Program-made: the position numbers and the translations under genes
The notes under the pieces: model-generated
What the model was told of the DNA's origin: nothing
The model's database searches: none
Seen by the model: only the letters and a program-made list of their open reading frames with translations
From: Spinacia oleracea
Taxonomy: Eukaryota; Streptophyta; Magnoliopsida; Caryophyllales; Amaranthaceae
DNA: 64,000 bases
Direction: 5' to 3'
Assembly (NCBI RefSeq): GCF_020520425.1
Contig: NC_079492.1
Coordinates: forward strand, 109,961,157-110,025,156
In this document: piece by piece, positions 47,522 through 58,761 of the stretch
Position numbering within the stretch: position 1 is the first letter of the stretch
Layout of the letters: every line of letters begins with the position of its first letter

Positions 47522-47794
47522 GGGGTGTTTGGTTGTGAATTTTAGGTATGAGTTTAAAATATTGTTTAAAATGTGTTTGGTTGATAATTTTAGGGGCGAT
47601 TGGTGCGGTACAAGGTATGAGTTTGGTATAGGTTTGGAATCACTCAAACTCATACCACATGTTAGGTTCATGATTTTTGGAAAATTTTTCATACCAAAAG
47701 GTCTAATTCTCCAAACCCATAAGGTATCGCATTCTCATACCTAGGGTGTAGTGGGTTTGGAGAAAACCTCCAAATTAGGAATAAAGTCAAACGT

Positions 47795-47845
<51 letters not shown>

Positions 47846-48610
47846 ACACATTCTATTCCATCTCTCAAACTCTCACCGTTAGACGCAACTTTACAAGCCA
47901 ACAAACACCTATTAGAAATCATTTCTTTCATCACCTGCCAGTGTTGCAACTCGCAAGTCAAAAAACACCATAGCTGGAAAAAAAAACTTTAAATTGTTGT
48001 TTTAGGTCAATTAAATTCAAGATAGAACTTCAATGGGAAAAAAATAAAACAAATTTGAGTTCTAATAAATGAAGATGATGTACTATTTCCATGGATGGTG
48101 ACTAGAATATTTATTTGATGGTGATATCAATTGATGTGGGCAACAAATTAATTTAGTTATTTTAAAATATAATGGGAAATAAAGTCATAACCTATCCATT
48201 TTTTTTGTCTTTGAATGAAAGGAGGGAGGGTAGATCCTAGCAGAGATTTACTTCGTATTATTTTTAGTTTTTTCAGTCAACTTAACAAATTGATTGTAAG
48301 TTGTATGTAACCAAACACGTGATCTGATAAGTCATAACCCATGGGTTTAATATTTATTCTCATACCTTTTACTTGTGGACGAAGCAAACGTCCCTTAAGA
48401 GTTTTAAACTCATACTTCAACCCCAAGATACTGGGTTTATAAATCTAGGGGAAGGTGGGTTTGACACATAACTTTACTCATTTAATCAAAAGAAAAAACA
48501 AATTCCCAAATTGAACTAAACACATGGTATTAAGAATCAAGTTCCAAACTCATACCATCTTGATATCATTCCTGGTTCCATCCTCTTATTACTGTGAACC
48601 AAACACACCC
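47522..48610. mobile_element. Tourist-like (PIF/Harbinger) non-autonomous element
   Basis: The ends GGGGTGTTTGGTTGTGAA and TGAACCAAACACACCC are inverted repeats flanked by TTA on both sides (47519-47521, 48611-48613). The left TTA lies within the 9-bp right flank of the Mutator-like MITE, so the two elements sit head to tail with no spare base. The interior contains a (CA)n tract and repeated CAAACTCATACC words. No transposase is present. Confidence 0.75.
47798..47843. repeat. (CA)n microsatellite
   Basis: About 22 CA units inside the Tourist-like element. The minus-strand ORF with a long Cys-Val run comes from this tract and is not a gene. Confidence 0.95.
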
Positions 48611-49013
48611 TTAATGTGTTTAGATTTGACATATATTAAGAACTCGTGATCCTTCATAAAAATGGCATCGGGCAGGGCCAACCCAAGACACGACTCGACC
48701 TAATATAACGACATGACAAGATCCAACACGACAAAACATTTAAATGGAGTACGGAGTAAAATCAAGCCTAGGCACGTAACATGACATGAAAACGCGTGGA
48801 CTTGAGTTGTGCCTGGGCACCACAACACTACACAACAACAAACTAGTGAGTTTGGCATGGACCGAGCCTATTTAGACCAACGCCCTGCCCATCCCACAAT
48901 CATCTTTAGTGTACTTCTCAGATTAATACTTATCAAACCAATTGTACAATAATTCACCGTAGAAGAATAAACGAATAACCTGAACAAAATTTTGAGGATT
49001 GCTAAGCGTTATG
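48611..49013. other. Intergenic stretch with ACACGAC-type low complexity
   Basis: Contains CACGACTCGACC and AACACGACAAAAC words (about 48660-48850), perhaps a remnant of a repeat-filled TIR element, but I could not find ends. Confidence 0.35.
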
Positions 49014-50034
49014 TGTTGGGATTTGATGCTAATCTAATTAACAAAAGCGGAAAACATCCCAAATTCAAAACCTTATGCAAAAGTATAGTTTAAACAAATA
49101 TTACATTTGACGTGTGTACTCCCACTAGCCTTACGAACATGAACGAGAATCCACTTGTAGTTCCTCTACAATTGTCCACCAACATGTTTAGATCCGCCTT
49201 GATTCTGTTAGCTTAGAACTTCCACAAGGTGTTTGGGTTTTTGGGAATTATCAACTTTGGAGGCACATAGAGAATTATGGCTCTTTGTGTATCTAGGTTT
49301 TGATCAAGTGTAGTATGGAAAACTTAGTGAATTAGGTTATTAGAATAACCTAGGGAATATATGTGTGCTAACCGACCAAAGCACAAGGGCCACAGCCGTC
49401 CAACACACTAATACGCACACTGCCCGCACGCGGCTGAGCCTTAGGCCGCGCCCAAGCCAGCGCGCAGTGCAGCGTTGCTGCTGTTGTGGTGCTTGGCCCA
49501 CTCGCGCATAGCAGGCTAGGCCATGGGCCTTAGCGTTGTTGTGCTGCTGCTATGTTGCTGCGCCCATGGGCTTGGCGTTTGCGCGCTTGGGCTCGTGGGT
49601 CAGCAACTCGCTCGTTCCCTTTTGTCTTGCGTCTAATGTCTTACGACTATTATTTATCGTATATTATTTGACGATCCAATGTCGTACGATACGATTATTC
49701 ATCTTTCTCGGCTTAAGAATATACGCAATACGATATACGATTACGATCCAACGTCTTATCGTATATTTACGTTTTTCGAACTAAATTCCCGAATAGCCAT
49801 TAAATGAATTTCCGATTCTTTTAATCCAACGATCTGTTTTATGTAATTGGTGTGACCTCGCAGGTTCAGTCAAGAGTAAGTTGTGAGCCTAATAAGGATT
49901 AGAACTCACTGATCGGAAACATTGCTCTAGCTAGCTGTTCAGATCATTTGATCTTACTGAATTAATTATTCATAATTAATCTGAACCTTGGTATTTAGAC
50001 TAATGCACCTTGGGCGAAGGACATATTTCCTTCA
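49014..50034 (-). mobile_element. Solo LTR related to the left Copia LTR
   Basis: A 1,021-bp TG...CA unit begins TGTTGGGATTTG and ends ATATTTCCTTCA. The flanks TTATG and TTAAG match at four of five bases. It shares with the 3711-5133 LTR the GGTTCAGTCAAGAGTAAG block, a TCTAGCTAG block, similar ends and a CG-rich core (about 49380-49610). Strand follows from that similarity. No internal region is present. Confidence 0.8.
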
Positions 50035-50342
50035 TTAAGTGGACCAATTGGACACAAGTCACCCCAATACAACCACAAAACATGTCAGTACCAATAAGAC
50101 AAACACCAATTCCACACTCATCTTAGTACCAATCCCAAATTATTGGGTACCAATAAGAGTCACTTACTTCCAATTTAGACACAAGCCACTTGAAATTTAC
50201 AGTGTGTTTGAGAACCCTAATTTACTGAGAAAAACTGTATAAAATTGTGAAAATATGAGAATTCCTTAATTTTAGCTTGTTTGGTAAGTTAGATGTAAAA
50301 GTGAGCAAAATAAAACGCGTGGAAATATGTGAAAATCAACTA

Positions 50343-50689
50343 CCCCCTCCGTCCCAAAATGTTCTTTACGTATTCCATTTCGGGAGTCCTAAAATGTTCT
50401 TTACATTTCCTTTTATATTATCACATAAATCATTTTATATTCTATCAAAATTTTTGTCAAGGATTATTTTAATCAATTAAATTCATTGGGTATTTAATTT
50501 CTCACACTTTTCCATTGGGACATTAAATCTTTTCCATTTTTTCAATGTCAGATTTTTTATTAAAGTGAAACATTGTAAATAAACGTAATTTGCCTTGTTA
50601 AAAAGAAAGAGAGGAATTTCAATGCACATTAATTAGTCGTTAAATCGCGTGCAAAATATCAAACGTAAAGAACATTTTGGGACGGAAAG
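50343..50689. mobile_element. Stowaway MITE
   Basis: TIRs CCCCCTCCGTCCCAAAATG and CATTTTGGGACGGAAAG, with TA at 50341-50342 and 50690-50691. Internally it matches the 9171-9494 MITE, so the two belong to one subfamily. Confidence 0.88.
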
Positions 50690-50929
50690 TATTTTGTTTG
50701 TTTTATTTTCCGCACTCCCCCTCAAAAGTGATGAAAAACTATACACAACAAATTAAACAAGGAAAGATGTCTAATATTCCATTTTCCATAGTTTTCCATA
50801 ATAATTAGCTATTCACACTAATATAAACCTGGTCCACGCTAACTTAGCATGGACCAGGGCAATTGAGCAATTTGGTTGGGCAACATGTGTAACTGTCACG
50901 TGGCAGTTACTTCGTGATTTTAAATATTA

Positions 50930-51574
50930 ACTATATGCGTATAACAATAACTATGCATTTTAAAGAGTTACTGTATGTTTTGTAGAGTTTCTATGCGATT
51001 TTTGTCTATCCCGGCCACTTTATATACGTATTAAAAAAAAAATTCAAAATTTCAGATCTGCATTCTGTTCATTTCTCTGTCTTTATTTTCTCTCTATGAT
51101 TTTCAGATTTTTGCCCACGTTTCTAGGGTTTGTTCAATTTTGTTCGATTTTCTTCGTAATTATCTTACAGTTCTCATAATTGGATCTATTAGATGAGGAA
51201 AAAATGGAGAAAATAGTAGATCGAGAAGGAGGTTTATCGTTACCGAAATCAAATCGAAGAATTTGCGCTCGTCTACAAATCATCGCAAGAAATTTGAGAG
51301 ATCACATCTCGATTTGTTGTTTTTTGAAGTATTTTAAGTCTATTTTTATTTAAAATTGAAAATATTTGTTGTTTTGGAGAAATTAACGTTTGTGTTTTGC
51401 TGAAATATCGGTTTCACTTCGCGAATTCGATCAGTGACTTCACGATTTTAAATAGTAACTATATGAGTTATATAGTAACTTTATGGTTTAAAGATGTACT
51501 ATGTGATTTTTAGAGTTTCTATGTGATTTTAACCATAACATTTTCTATTGTATGTTATAATGATTTATCGATTA
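50930..51574. repeat. AT-rich degenerate TTACTATATG array, left part
   Basis: Recurring AGTTACTATATG and AACTATATG words, diffuse and with non-repeat sequence between. It continues beyond the LINE at 56681. The last 14 bases, TGATTTATCGATTA, are the left copy of the LINE target duplication. Confidence 0.65.
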
Positions 51575-51651
51575 GTTTTATTTTCTCTCTCTTCTCTCTC
51601 ATGGTGTGGTGCACGTTAAGGTTACCTTGCTAACGTACGCCACTCTTGAAA

Positions 51652-53217
51652 ATGGCGAGGAAGAAGAAAACGCAGAAGCTTGAGATTGCTCAAGTTAATG
51701 AGGAAGCTTCTTCTCTTCTTCATCAAGAAGTTTCGAGGCCTAAGAACCAGAACCAACTCAGAAAACAAATACCCATTCCTGATGAACCTCGGGTTAGTGC
51801 AGGTCTGGTGACACCAGTTATGCTGCCTCATTCTGACCATGTGCCGTCGTCGATGGAACGTCTAGACACCTTTCAAGCTTATCAGGACTCGGCTGGTTGG
51901 TCGCAGTCAGTGCGCACTGATGTAAATCGACCGCCATCGCTGGTTGAAGCTTTGGAAGAGTTTTATGAAGATAGCCATCAAATGGTGGTGGGAAAGGATA
52001 GGGTGGACCTGCTGGTGAGAAGTGTTAATGCTGCACTAAAGGAGATGCACCATCAGAGTGCGATGAAGGAGAACTCAGGTGTAGATCCAGCCCAGAAAAC
52101 AGAGGATGTCCGTACAGAAACAGAGTGTGGGATGAATGGTGCGCAGCCAGCTCAACGGCGACTGGATATGGAACCAAAACCATGGGTGAGTCTATTCAAA
52201 GGTAGTACACTCCCTTCTAAAGGTTTTGCGTTGAATTTTATTGCTCCCAAAGTCTGTGATGGTACACCCATAGCTGTACTTGATAAGCATGAGATCCAAA
52301 AAATGAATGATCTATGGGGAAATGCAGTTGTCATGTATGTGGTTGGGGAAAAGCCATCGATTGGTGCTATTTTGAGATTCATTGCAAAAGAATGGCATCA
52401 AGTTGGTAAACCTCAGATTTTCCTCCATGATGAGGGCTATTTTGTAATCAGATTCCAGTCAAAGAAGGACAAGGAATCAGTTCTGGTGGCTGGTCCTCAT
52501 ATGTTCTTTGGCAAATCTATGATTGTTAAACCTTGGACAGCAAGTTTTAATTTCCAGGAGGAAATATTGAGGGTAGTTCCAGTGTGGGTTAGGTTGCCTA
52601 ACTTACCTCTGAGCTGTTGGGGGGGTGATTCATTGAGCAGAATAGGGAGCTTGCTTGGAGATCCTCTATTTGCTGATGAATGTACTTCTAAGCAGCAGAG
52701 AATATCATTTGCTAGAATTCTCATTGAGGTGGATGTAACTGGTGACTTGCCTAAATCTGTGCAGATTCAGGACCCTATGGGTAACATTGTTAAACAGGTG
52801 GTTGAGTTTGAATGGCTGCCACCTTATTGCCAGAAATGTAAAATTGTGGGACATGACTGTACACAGACAAGAGTCAATACCACAAGGTTTAGGCCAGTTG
52901 ATGTTCAGAGAAAGAAGGTTGTAAAGGTGTGGAAACCTAAAGCAGTGCAGCCAACTGTTGCACCAAAAACTACTGATGAATTGACTACTAATGATGTTGT
53001 ACAAGAGGATGATGGGGAGAATGGAGAGTTATCTGTTTATGATAAGCCTTTTACTCCAATTGCTCCAGTTCTTGATGAAGGGTGGAGAGTTGTTTCAAGG
53101 AGAAGAAGAGATATTAGAACTCCAGCTCAGACTGTGGGGCTTGCTGAGGTCCATTTGAATGGGGAGGAATTGGTTGCTGGTAGTGATGGAGTGGAATTCC
53201 CAACTGATCCACCATGA
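51652..53217 (+). CDS. LINE ORF1 protein (DUF4283, zinc knuckle)
   Basis: This 521-residue protein starts at ATG 51652 (MARKKKTQKL). Its basic N-terminus is followed by a DUF4283-type RNA-binding region (about residues 175-330; AKEWHQVGKPQIFLHDEGYF and FFGKSMIVKPW) and a zinc knuckle CQKCKIVGHDC (about 399-409), the usual plant L1-clade ORF1 design that coats the element RNA. The stop TGA overlaps the ORF2 start as ATGA (53214-53217), which suits termination-reinitiation. No stop or frameshift is seen. Confidence 0.9.
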   Translation: MARKKKTQKLEIAQVNEEASSLLHQEVSRPKNQNQLRKQIPIPDEPRVSAGLVTPVMLPHSDHVPSSMERLDTFQAYQDSAGWSQSVRTDVNRPPSLVEALEEFYEDSHQMVVGKDRVDLLVRSVNAALKEMHHQSAMKENSGVDPAQKTEDVRTETECGMNGAQPAQRRLDMEPKPWVSLFKGSTLPSKGFALNFIAPKVCDGTPIAVLDKHEIQKMNDLWGNAVVMYVVGEKPSIGAILRFIAKEWHQVGKPQIFLHDEGYFVIRFQSKKDKESVLVAGPHMFFGKSMIVKPWTASFNFQEEILRVVPVWVRLPNLPLSCWGGDSLSRIGSLLGDPLFADECTSKQQRISFARILIEVDVTGDLPKSVQIQDPMGNIVKQVVEFEWLPPYCQKCKIVGHDCTQTRVNTTRFRPVDVQRKKVVKVWKPKAVQPTVAPKTTDELTTNDVVQEDDGENGELSVYDKPFTPIAPVLDEGWRVVSRRRRDIRTPAQTVGLAEVHLNGEELVAGSDGVEFPTDPP

Positions 53218-56200
53218 ACATTAGTACCTGGAATGTGAGGGGATTGAATGATCCCATTAAAGTAGTTGAAATAAAGAAGTTTTTAGCTAGTAATAACATT
53301 AGTGTTGTAGCTTTGTTAGAAACTAAAGTTCAGGAGAAGAATAGTAGTAAAATCCAGAAGAAAATAGGGGTTGGGTGGCAGTGGATAATGAATTATGAGC
53401 ATTCTCCTAGGGGAAGGATATGGATTGGTTGGAAGCATGCCTTGGTGTCAGTTCAACTTATCCAAAAAACTGAATTTTGTGTTCACTGTCATGTTGCTAC
53501 AAAGAATGGCTTGTTTGATACTATCTTTTCAGCTGTGTATGGTTTGCACTCTGTTGATACTAGAAGACCTATGTGGAGAGAGATCATTACTTTCAGTAGT
53601 ACTGTTAATTGTCCTTGGCTAGTTATGGGGGATTTCAATGCAGTTTTATTAGCTGCTGATAGAGTAAATGGCAATGCAGTTACTGAAGGAGAAACTAAAG
53701 ACTTTGATAGCTGTATGGATACTGCAGGATTGGCTGAACTTAAAAGTTGTGGGATTTACTATTCTTGGAGCAATAAGGGGCAAGGTAACTTGAGAATCTG
53801 TTCCAGAATAGATAGGGCCATTGCTAATGCATTGTGGCATTCTAAGTTTGTTGATGCTGTGGTGGATTATTTACCTCCAGGAATTTCTGATCACTCACCT
53901 CTGGTTATGTCTTATAATATCCAACTAGGAGGAGGGAGTAGACCCTTTAAATTTTTTAACTATATGGCTGATCATGTTCTTTTTCTTGATGTGGTTAAAA
54001 AGGGATGGGATGTGTCCTGTCCAAGGGGTGGATCCATGTTCAAGGTTTGGACTAAGCTGAAAGCAGTAAAGCAAGGATTGAAGGAGCTACATCACAAAGA
54101 TTTTGCTAAGCTGGATGAGAGAATTGAGGGGTTAAGGGCTGATTTGGGTCAAATTCAGATTCAGTTAGCATCTTGCCCTACTGATAGCAATGTGCAGCAA
54201 AGTGAGAGGGAGTGTAGTGAGACTCTTAAGAAATTCTTGTATATTCAGGAGAGTGCATATAGACAGAAAGCAAGAATTTAGTGGCTGCAAGTAGGAGATT
54301 CTAATTCTAAGTTCTTTTTCAGTGCAATGAAGGAGAGGATACCTAGGAATAACATTGATATTTTGTATGATGATTCTGGGAAGAAGCTTAGCACTACTCA
54401 GGAAATTCAGGAAGAAGTTAGCTCTTTCTATAAGCAGTTGATTGGTACTACAGCTAGCTCCTTGATGGGTGTGGATGTTGGAGTGGTTAGGAAAGGGAAG
54501 CAGCTTTCTGCTGCTGATGCAGAAATGTTGGTGGTTCCTGTCTCAGATGCAGAAATTGATGCAGCTATCAAAGGTATTGATATCAATAAAGCCCCTGGGC
54601 TTGATGGTTTCAATAGTTTGTTCTTTCTTAAAGCTTGGGAGATTGTGAAAGCAGATGTTTATGAAGCAGTGAGAGAGTTTTTCAGAACTGGAGTGATGTT
54701 AAAGCAAGTGAACAACACCTCAGTTACTCTGGTACCTAAGATTCAGAATGCTTCATGTGTGAAGGATTTTAGGCCAATTGCTTGCTGCTCAGTTGTTTAC
54801 AAAATTACCTCCAAAATCCTTACTGCTAGAATGCAAGGTGTTATTGGTGCAGTTGTAAGTTGTTCTCAATCTGGTTTCATCCCTGGTAGATCCATTTCTG
54901 ATAATATTTTGCTGGCTTGTGAGTTGGTGAAGTGTTATTCTAGAAAACATGTCTCTCCTAGGTGTATGATTAAGGTGGATCTGAAAAAAGCCTATGATTC
55001 CTTGGAATGGCCTTTCTTGAAAACCATGCTGTCAGAGCTAGGATTCCCTGTCAAGTTTGTGAATTGGGTGATGCAGTGTCTTTATTCTGTTTCTTATTCC
55101 ATTCTAATAAATGCCTGTCCCACTAAACCAATTCCTGCAAAGAAAGGGTTGAGACAAGGTGACCCCATTTCACCTTACTTGTTTGCTTTGGGTATGGAAT
55201 ATCTGTCAAGGTGTCTTGCTGCTCTTGCTGAAGATACTAACTTCTCTTATCACCCTAGATGCAAAAAGCTGGATCTCACCCATATGATGGTTGCTGATGA
55301 TTTGTTGATGTTCTCCAGAGCTGATGAGGGTGCTGTGAAAGCTCTTTTTGATGCTTTTACCAAGTTTTCTTTGGCTTCTGGTTTGGAAGCTAATTTGCAC
55401 AAAAGTGAAGTCTACTTGGCTGGTGTTTTTGATCATGTTGCTTCCAATATTGTTAACTCAATTGGGGTTCCTCAGGGATCTTTCCCATTCAGATACTTGG
55501 TTGTCCCTCTTACAACTAGGAAGCTCTCCTTCACAGACTGCAAGCCTCTCATTGATAGAACTGTTGCTAGAATCAAGAGCTGGACTTCTAAGTTTCTATC
55601 CTATGCAGGTAGGCTGCAACTGGTGAAATCTGTACTCTTTGGTATCCAACTTTACTGGTGTCAGATTTTTGTTATGCCTAAAAAGGTGATGAAGGAGATT
55701 CAGAGAATTTGTAGATGTTTCTTGTGGTCTGGTGCTGATGCAGATTCTAGGAAAGCTTCTATCTCTTGGGAGCAATTGTGTTTCCCTAAGAGTTGTGGAG
55801 GGTGGAATCTTAAAGACCTAACTGTGTGGAATAAAGCAGCAGTTTTGAAACACTGTTGGGCTTTAGCTCTGAAGCAGGATAGGCTTTGGGTGAGGTGGAT
55901 TCATGCTTATTATATTCAGCATAGAGACTTCTGGACTATGCCAATTCCTAATGGTTTAACTTGGTCATTGAGGAAAATTTGGCATAATAGAGAAGTGTTT
56001 CTGCAGGCAAATGGAGTGGATCAGTTTGTGCAGGCTGGTAAATTCAGAATTCAGAAAATGTATAAGTTTCTTCATCCAATTGGAGCTCAGGTGGGATGGA
56101 AGAGATTGATTTGTAATAGCTATGCTAGTCCAAAGAGTACCTTCATTATGTGGCTAGCAGTGCAGAACAGATTAGCTACAAAAGACAGATTGATAAGATG

Positions 56201-56540
56201 GCAGTTGAGTATTGATGGTACTTGTGGTCTGTGTCAGTTGGAAAGTGAAAGCTTGGAGCACCTGTTCTTCTCTTGCTCTTATTCTCAGGAGATTTGGAAA
56301 CAGGTCATGCTCTCTCTAGGTGTGACTAGAACTGTGTTGCCTTGGCATGAGGAGGTTCAGATTGCAGTGAAGAAAAGCAGAAGTAAACAGAAGCAAGCTT
56401 GCAAGTATAGCATAGCTTTCATTGAGTCAGTTTACTGTGTTTGGTTGCAAAGAAACTCTAAGGTTTTTAGGGATCATGTTGATCCAGTCAAAACTGTTGT
56501 TAGCAACATTATGTTTAATGTTGAGTGTAGATGTCAGTAA
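53214..56540 (+). pseudogene. LINE ORF2: endonuclease and reverse transcriptase, one stop
   Basis: The frame runs 1,108 codons with one in-frame TAG at 54279-54281 (codon 356). The N-terminus is an AP-type endonuclease (STWNVRGLND, LLETKVQ, MGDFNAVL, SRIDRA, SDHSPLVMS) that nicks target DNA. Reverse transcriptase follows (KAPGLDGFN, FRPIACCSVVYKI, GFIPGRSI, KVDLKKAYDSLEW, GLRQGDPISPYLF); its catalytic box reads VADD where plant LINEs usually have FADD. A zf-RVT domain with CGLCQLESESLEHLF ends it; there is no RNase H. Apart from the stop the frame is intact, so inactivation is recent or suppressible only in theory. Confidence 0.92.
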
Positions 56541-56680
56541 TAGCTTTTGTGTGCTTTAGCTAGCTTGTGTTGGTTAGCTGGGTGCTTTGGTGTTTCTGTT
56601 GGACAGTTGGTGTTTTCAGAGTTTGTTAATACTCTGATTACTTGGTAAATAAAGCTCATTATTATTTGCCAAAAAAAAAA

Positions 56681-58560
56681 TGATTTATCGATTATATTTG
56701 TCAATAAATTTCATGATTATGTGGCTAAAAACCAAAAGGTTTGTGCTCTTCTACAAATCGATGGAAGAATTTGGAAAAAGGATTGGGCCTACAAATTTCC
56801 CAGTTGCTAAATTACCATATGTTTGAAATAGTTACTATATGTTTGAAATAGTTACTGAATGTTTGAAATAGTTTCTATATTAGTTTATTATGTTCCGTGC
56901 ATGTTTTTATGTTATTCTGTATTTTTAGTGATAGAGTTACTATATTATGGATAGAGTTACTATATTATTATTACACCAACTATGTCTGCAACTCCGTGAT
57001 TAAATGACCATCAATAATAATTATAGGTACTATGTCTTGTATAATAGTAACTATATATATTTGGTATAATTATTATGTATATTATAATGTTCTTTGCTAT
57101 CCTCTATTCTATTAGTAATAAGAGTTACTATGTTATGATCACAGTAACTATATGATCATAACAATAACTATATCTGCAACTCTGCTATTATAAGGCTATC
57201 ATTAATATTAAGAGATATTATATCATGTATAATACTAACTATATGTTTTTAATAGTTACTATGTTATCATTATGTTCTTTTTGTGTTCCTTTTTTGCACT
57301 CTATGTTATTAAAAATAAGAGTGACTATATTATTATGACAGTAACTATATGACTATAACAATAACTTTATCTACAATTCTGCGAGTATCTTACCATCATT
57401 AATTCTTAGAGTTACTATATGATGCATAATAGAAACTATATGATGCATAATAGAAACTATATGTTTTACTTATTTACTATGTTAAATTATTAACTTAGTT
57501 TATATATTATTGATTCAGAAATACAAAGATGATGCATCCAAAATTGAAGTCGTGCAAAGAATAACTTCTGCAAGGAATAAAAAAACAGGAGAAGAAAAAG
57601 AAAATTATGACAACAATGAAAATCAAGAACGTGGTAGAGGTAGGAGAGGACACAGACAGGAAGGAGAGGACGTGCTGGTGGAAGGAAGGGACGTGGACGT
57701 GACGATTAATATTTTTTAGTTCAAAAAACATTTGAGTTTAATGTGAAATTAGAATGTCGAGCTAAAAATAACTAACCATGTAGTTAATGTTTTTCTTAAT
57801 TATTATTCAAGAGTTATAAATACTCTTACTTTTGATATACTTACTCTTTTTTTATTTAAGTAATTATATGATATATAATAGTAATTATATAATAGAAAAA
57901 GTTACTATATGACCTCTAAAGCATCTACATCATATTGTTTATTTTATAATATTAGTAATGGTTCTATAGTTAAAATTACTTTTTTAATATGACATAGTTA
58001 CTCTTTGGATTGAATAGTTATTCTTCAAAATGACTATATTATTATTATTTTCATAGTTACTATTATGAAGATATAGTTACTTTATTGAACATATAATTTC
58101 TATAATTTACTCTTTTTGTTTGCAAGAATGAATATATAATTATCCTTATTTTTTATATAGTTACTTTTTTTGATAACATTAACTATATGATATATAATAG
58201 TAACTATTGAATAGAAAGAGTTACTATATGACATAGAAGAGATTTCTATACGATACTATATGATATAAAACAATCAATATCTTTGTGTATACATAATTAA
58301 GTAATTGGGTTCTTATCAAAATGACATCAAAAAGTTATTGTATGACTGTTAGAGTAATTATATTACTCCAACATATAAGTACAACTATAAAAAAATTTAA
58401 GAGTTACTTTATGATCTTTGCAGTAACTATGTCAGATATATTAATAAATATATTGTTAAAATTTACTGTATGACTAGTAGAATAACTATATTACATATAA
58501 ATACAACTATATCAACGTAAGAGTTACTATATGGGCCGCGCGTTTTTTGGATCACATGAA
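56681..58560. repeat. AT-rich degenerate TTACTATATGAT array, right part
   Basis: About 1.9 kb of imperfect AGTTACTATATGATNATAACAATAACTATAT words, continuing the array at 50930. Its strand-symmetric words (AGTTACTATA and TATAGTTACT) could form hairpins. A small frame at 57510-57719 rich in Glu, Arg and Gly is not supported as a gene. Confidence 0.7.
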
Positions 58561-58761
58561 TATTACTGGTCCATGTATTTTTTAAATGCTGTAAAATATA
58601 CCAATTTACATTAATAATGCCGTGGACCTGATCTCTACAACCATGCAAGTGAGATTGATAATTAACCACACAATTTTTTTATTTTTTATTTTAAAATTTT
58701 CATAGTTTTATTTTTTTTCACATTTGTACATTAACTTGGTTTCCAAAGTGGATGCTGGAGT

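Larger units (their letters stand above)
51575..56680 (+). mobile_element. Full-length LINE with a perfect 14-bp target duplication
   Basis: A 5.1-kb non-LTR retrotransposon with short 5' untranslated region, ORF1, ORF2, an AATAAA-like GTAAATAAAGC and a 10-base poly-A tail (56671-56680). TGATTTATCGATTA flanks it exactly at 51561-51574 and 56681-56694. Both complete length and a perfect duplication argue for a fairly recent insertion, although ORF2 already contains a stop. Confidence 0.95.

Noticed and set aside
47689-47961. 90-codon minus-strand ORF with a Cys-Val run
   Set aside because: It is a translation of the (CA)n microsatellite.
57510-57719. 69-codon ORF rich in Glu, Arg and Gly
   Set aside because: It has no recognised domain, is embedded in the TTACTATATGAT array and overlaps an equally long antisense frame.
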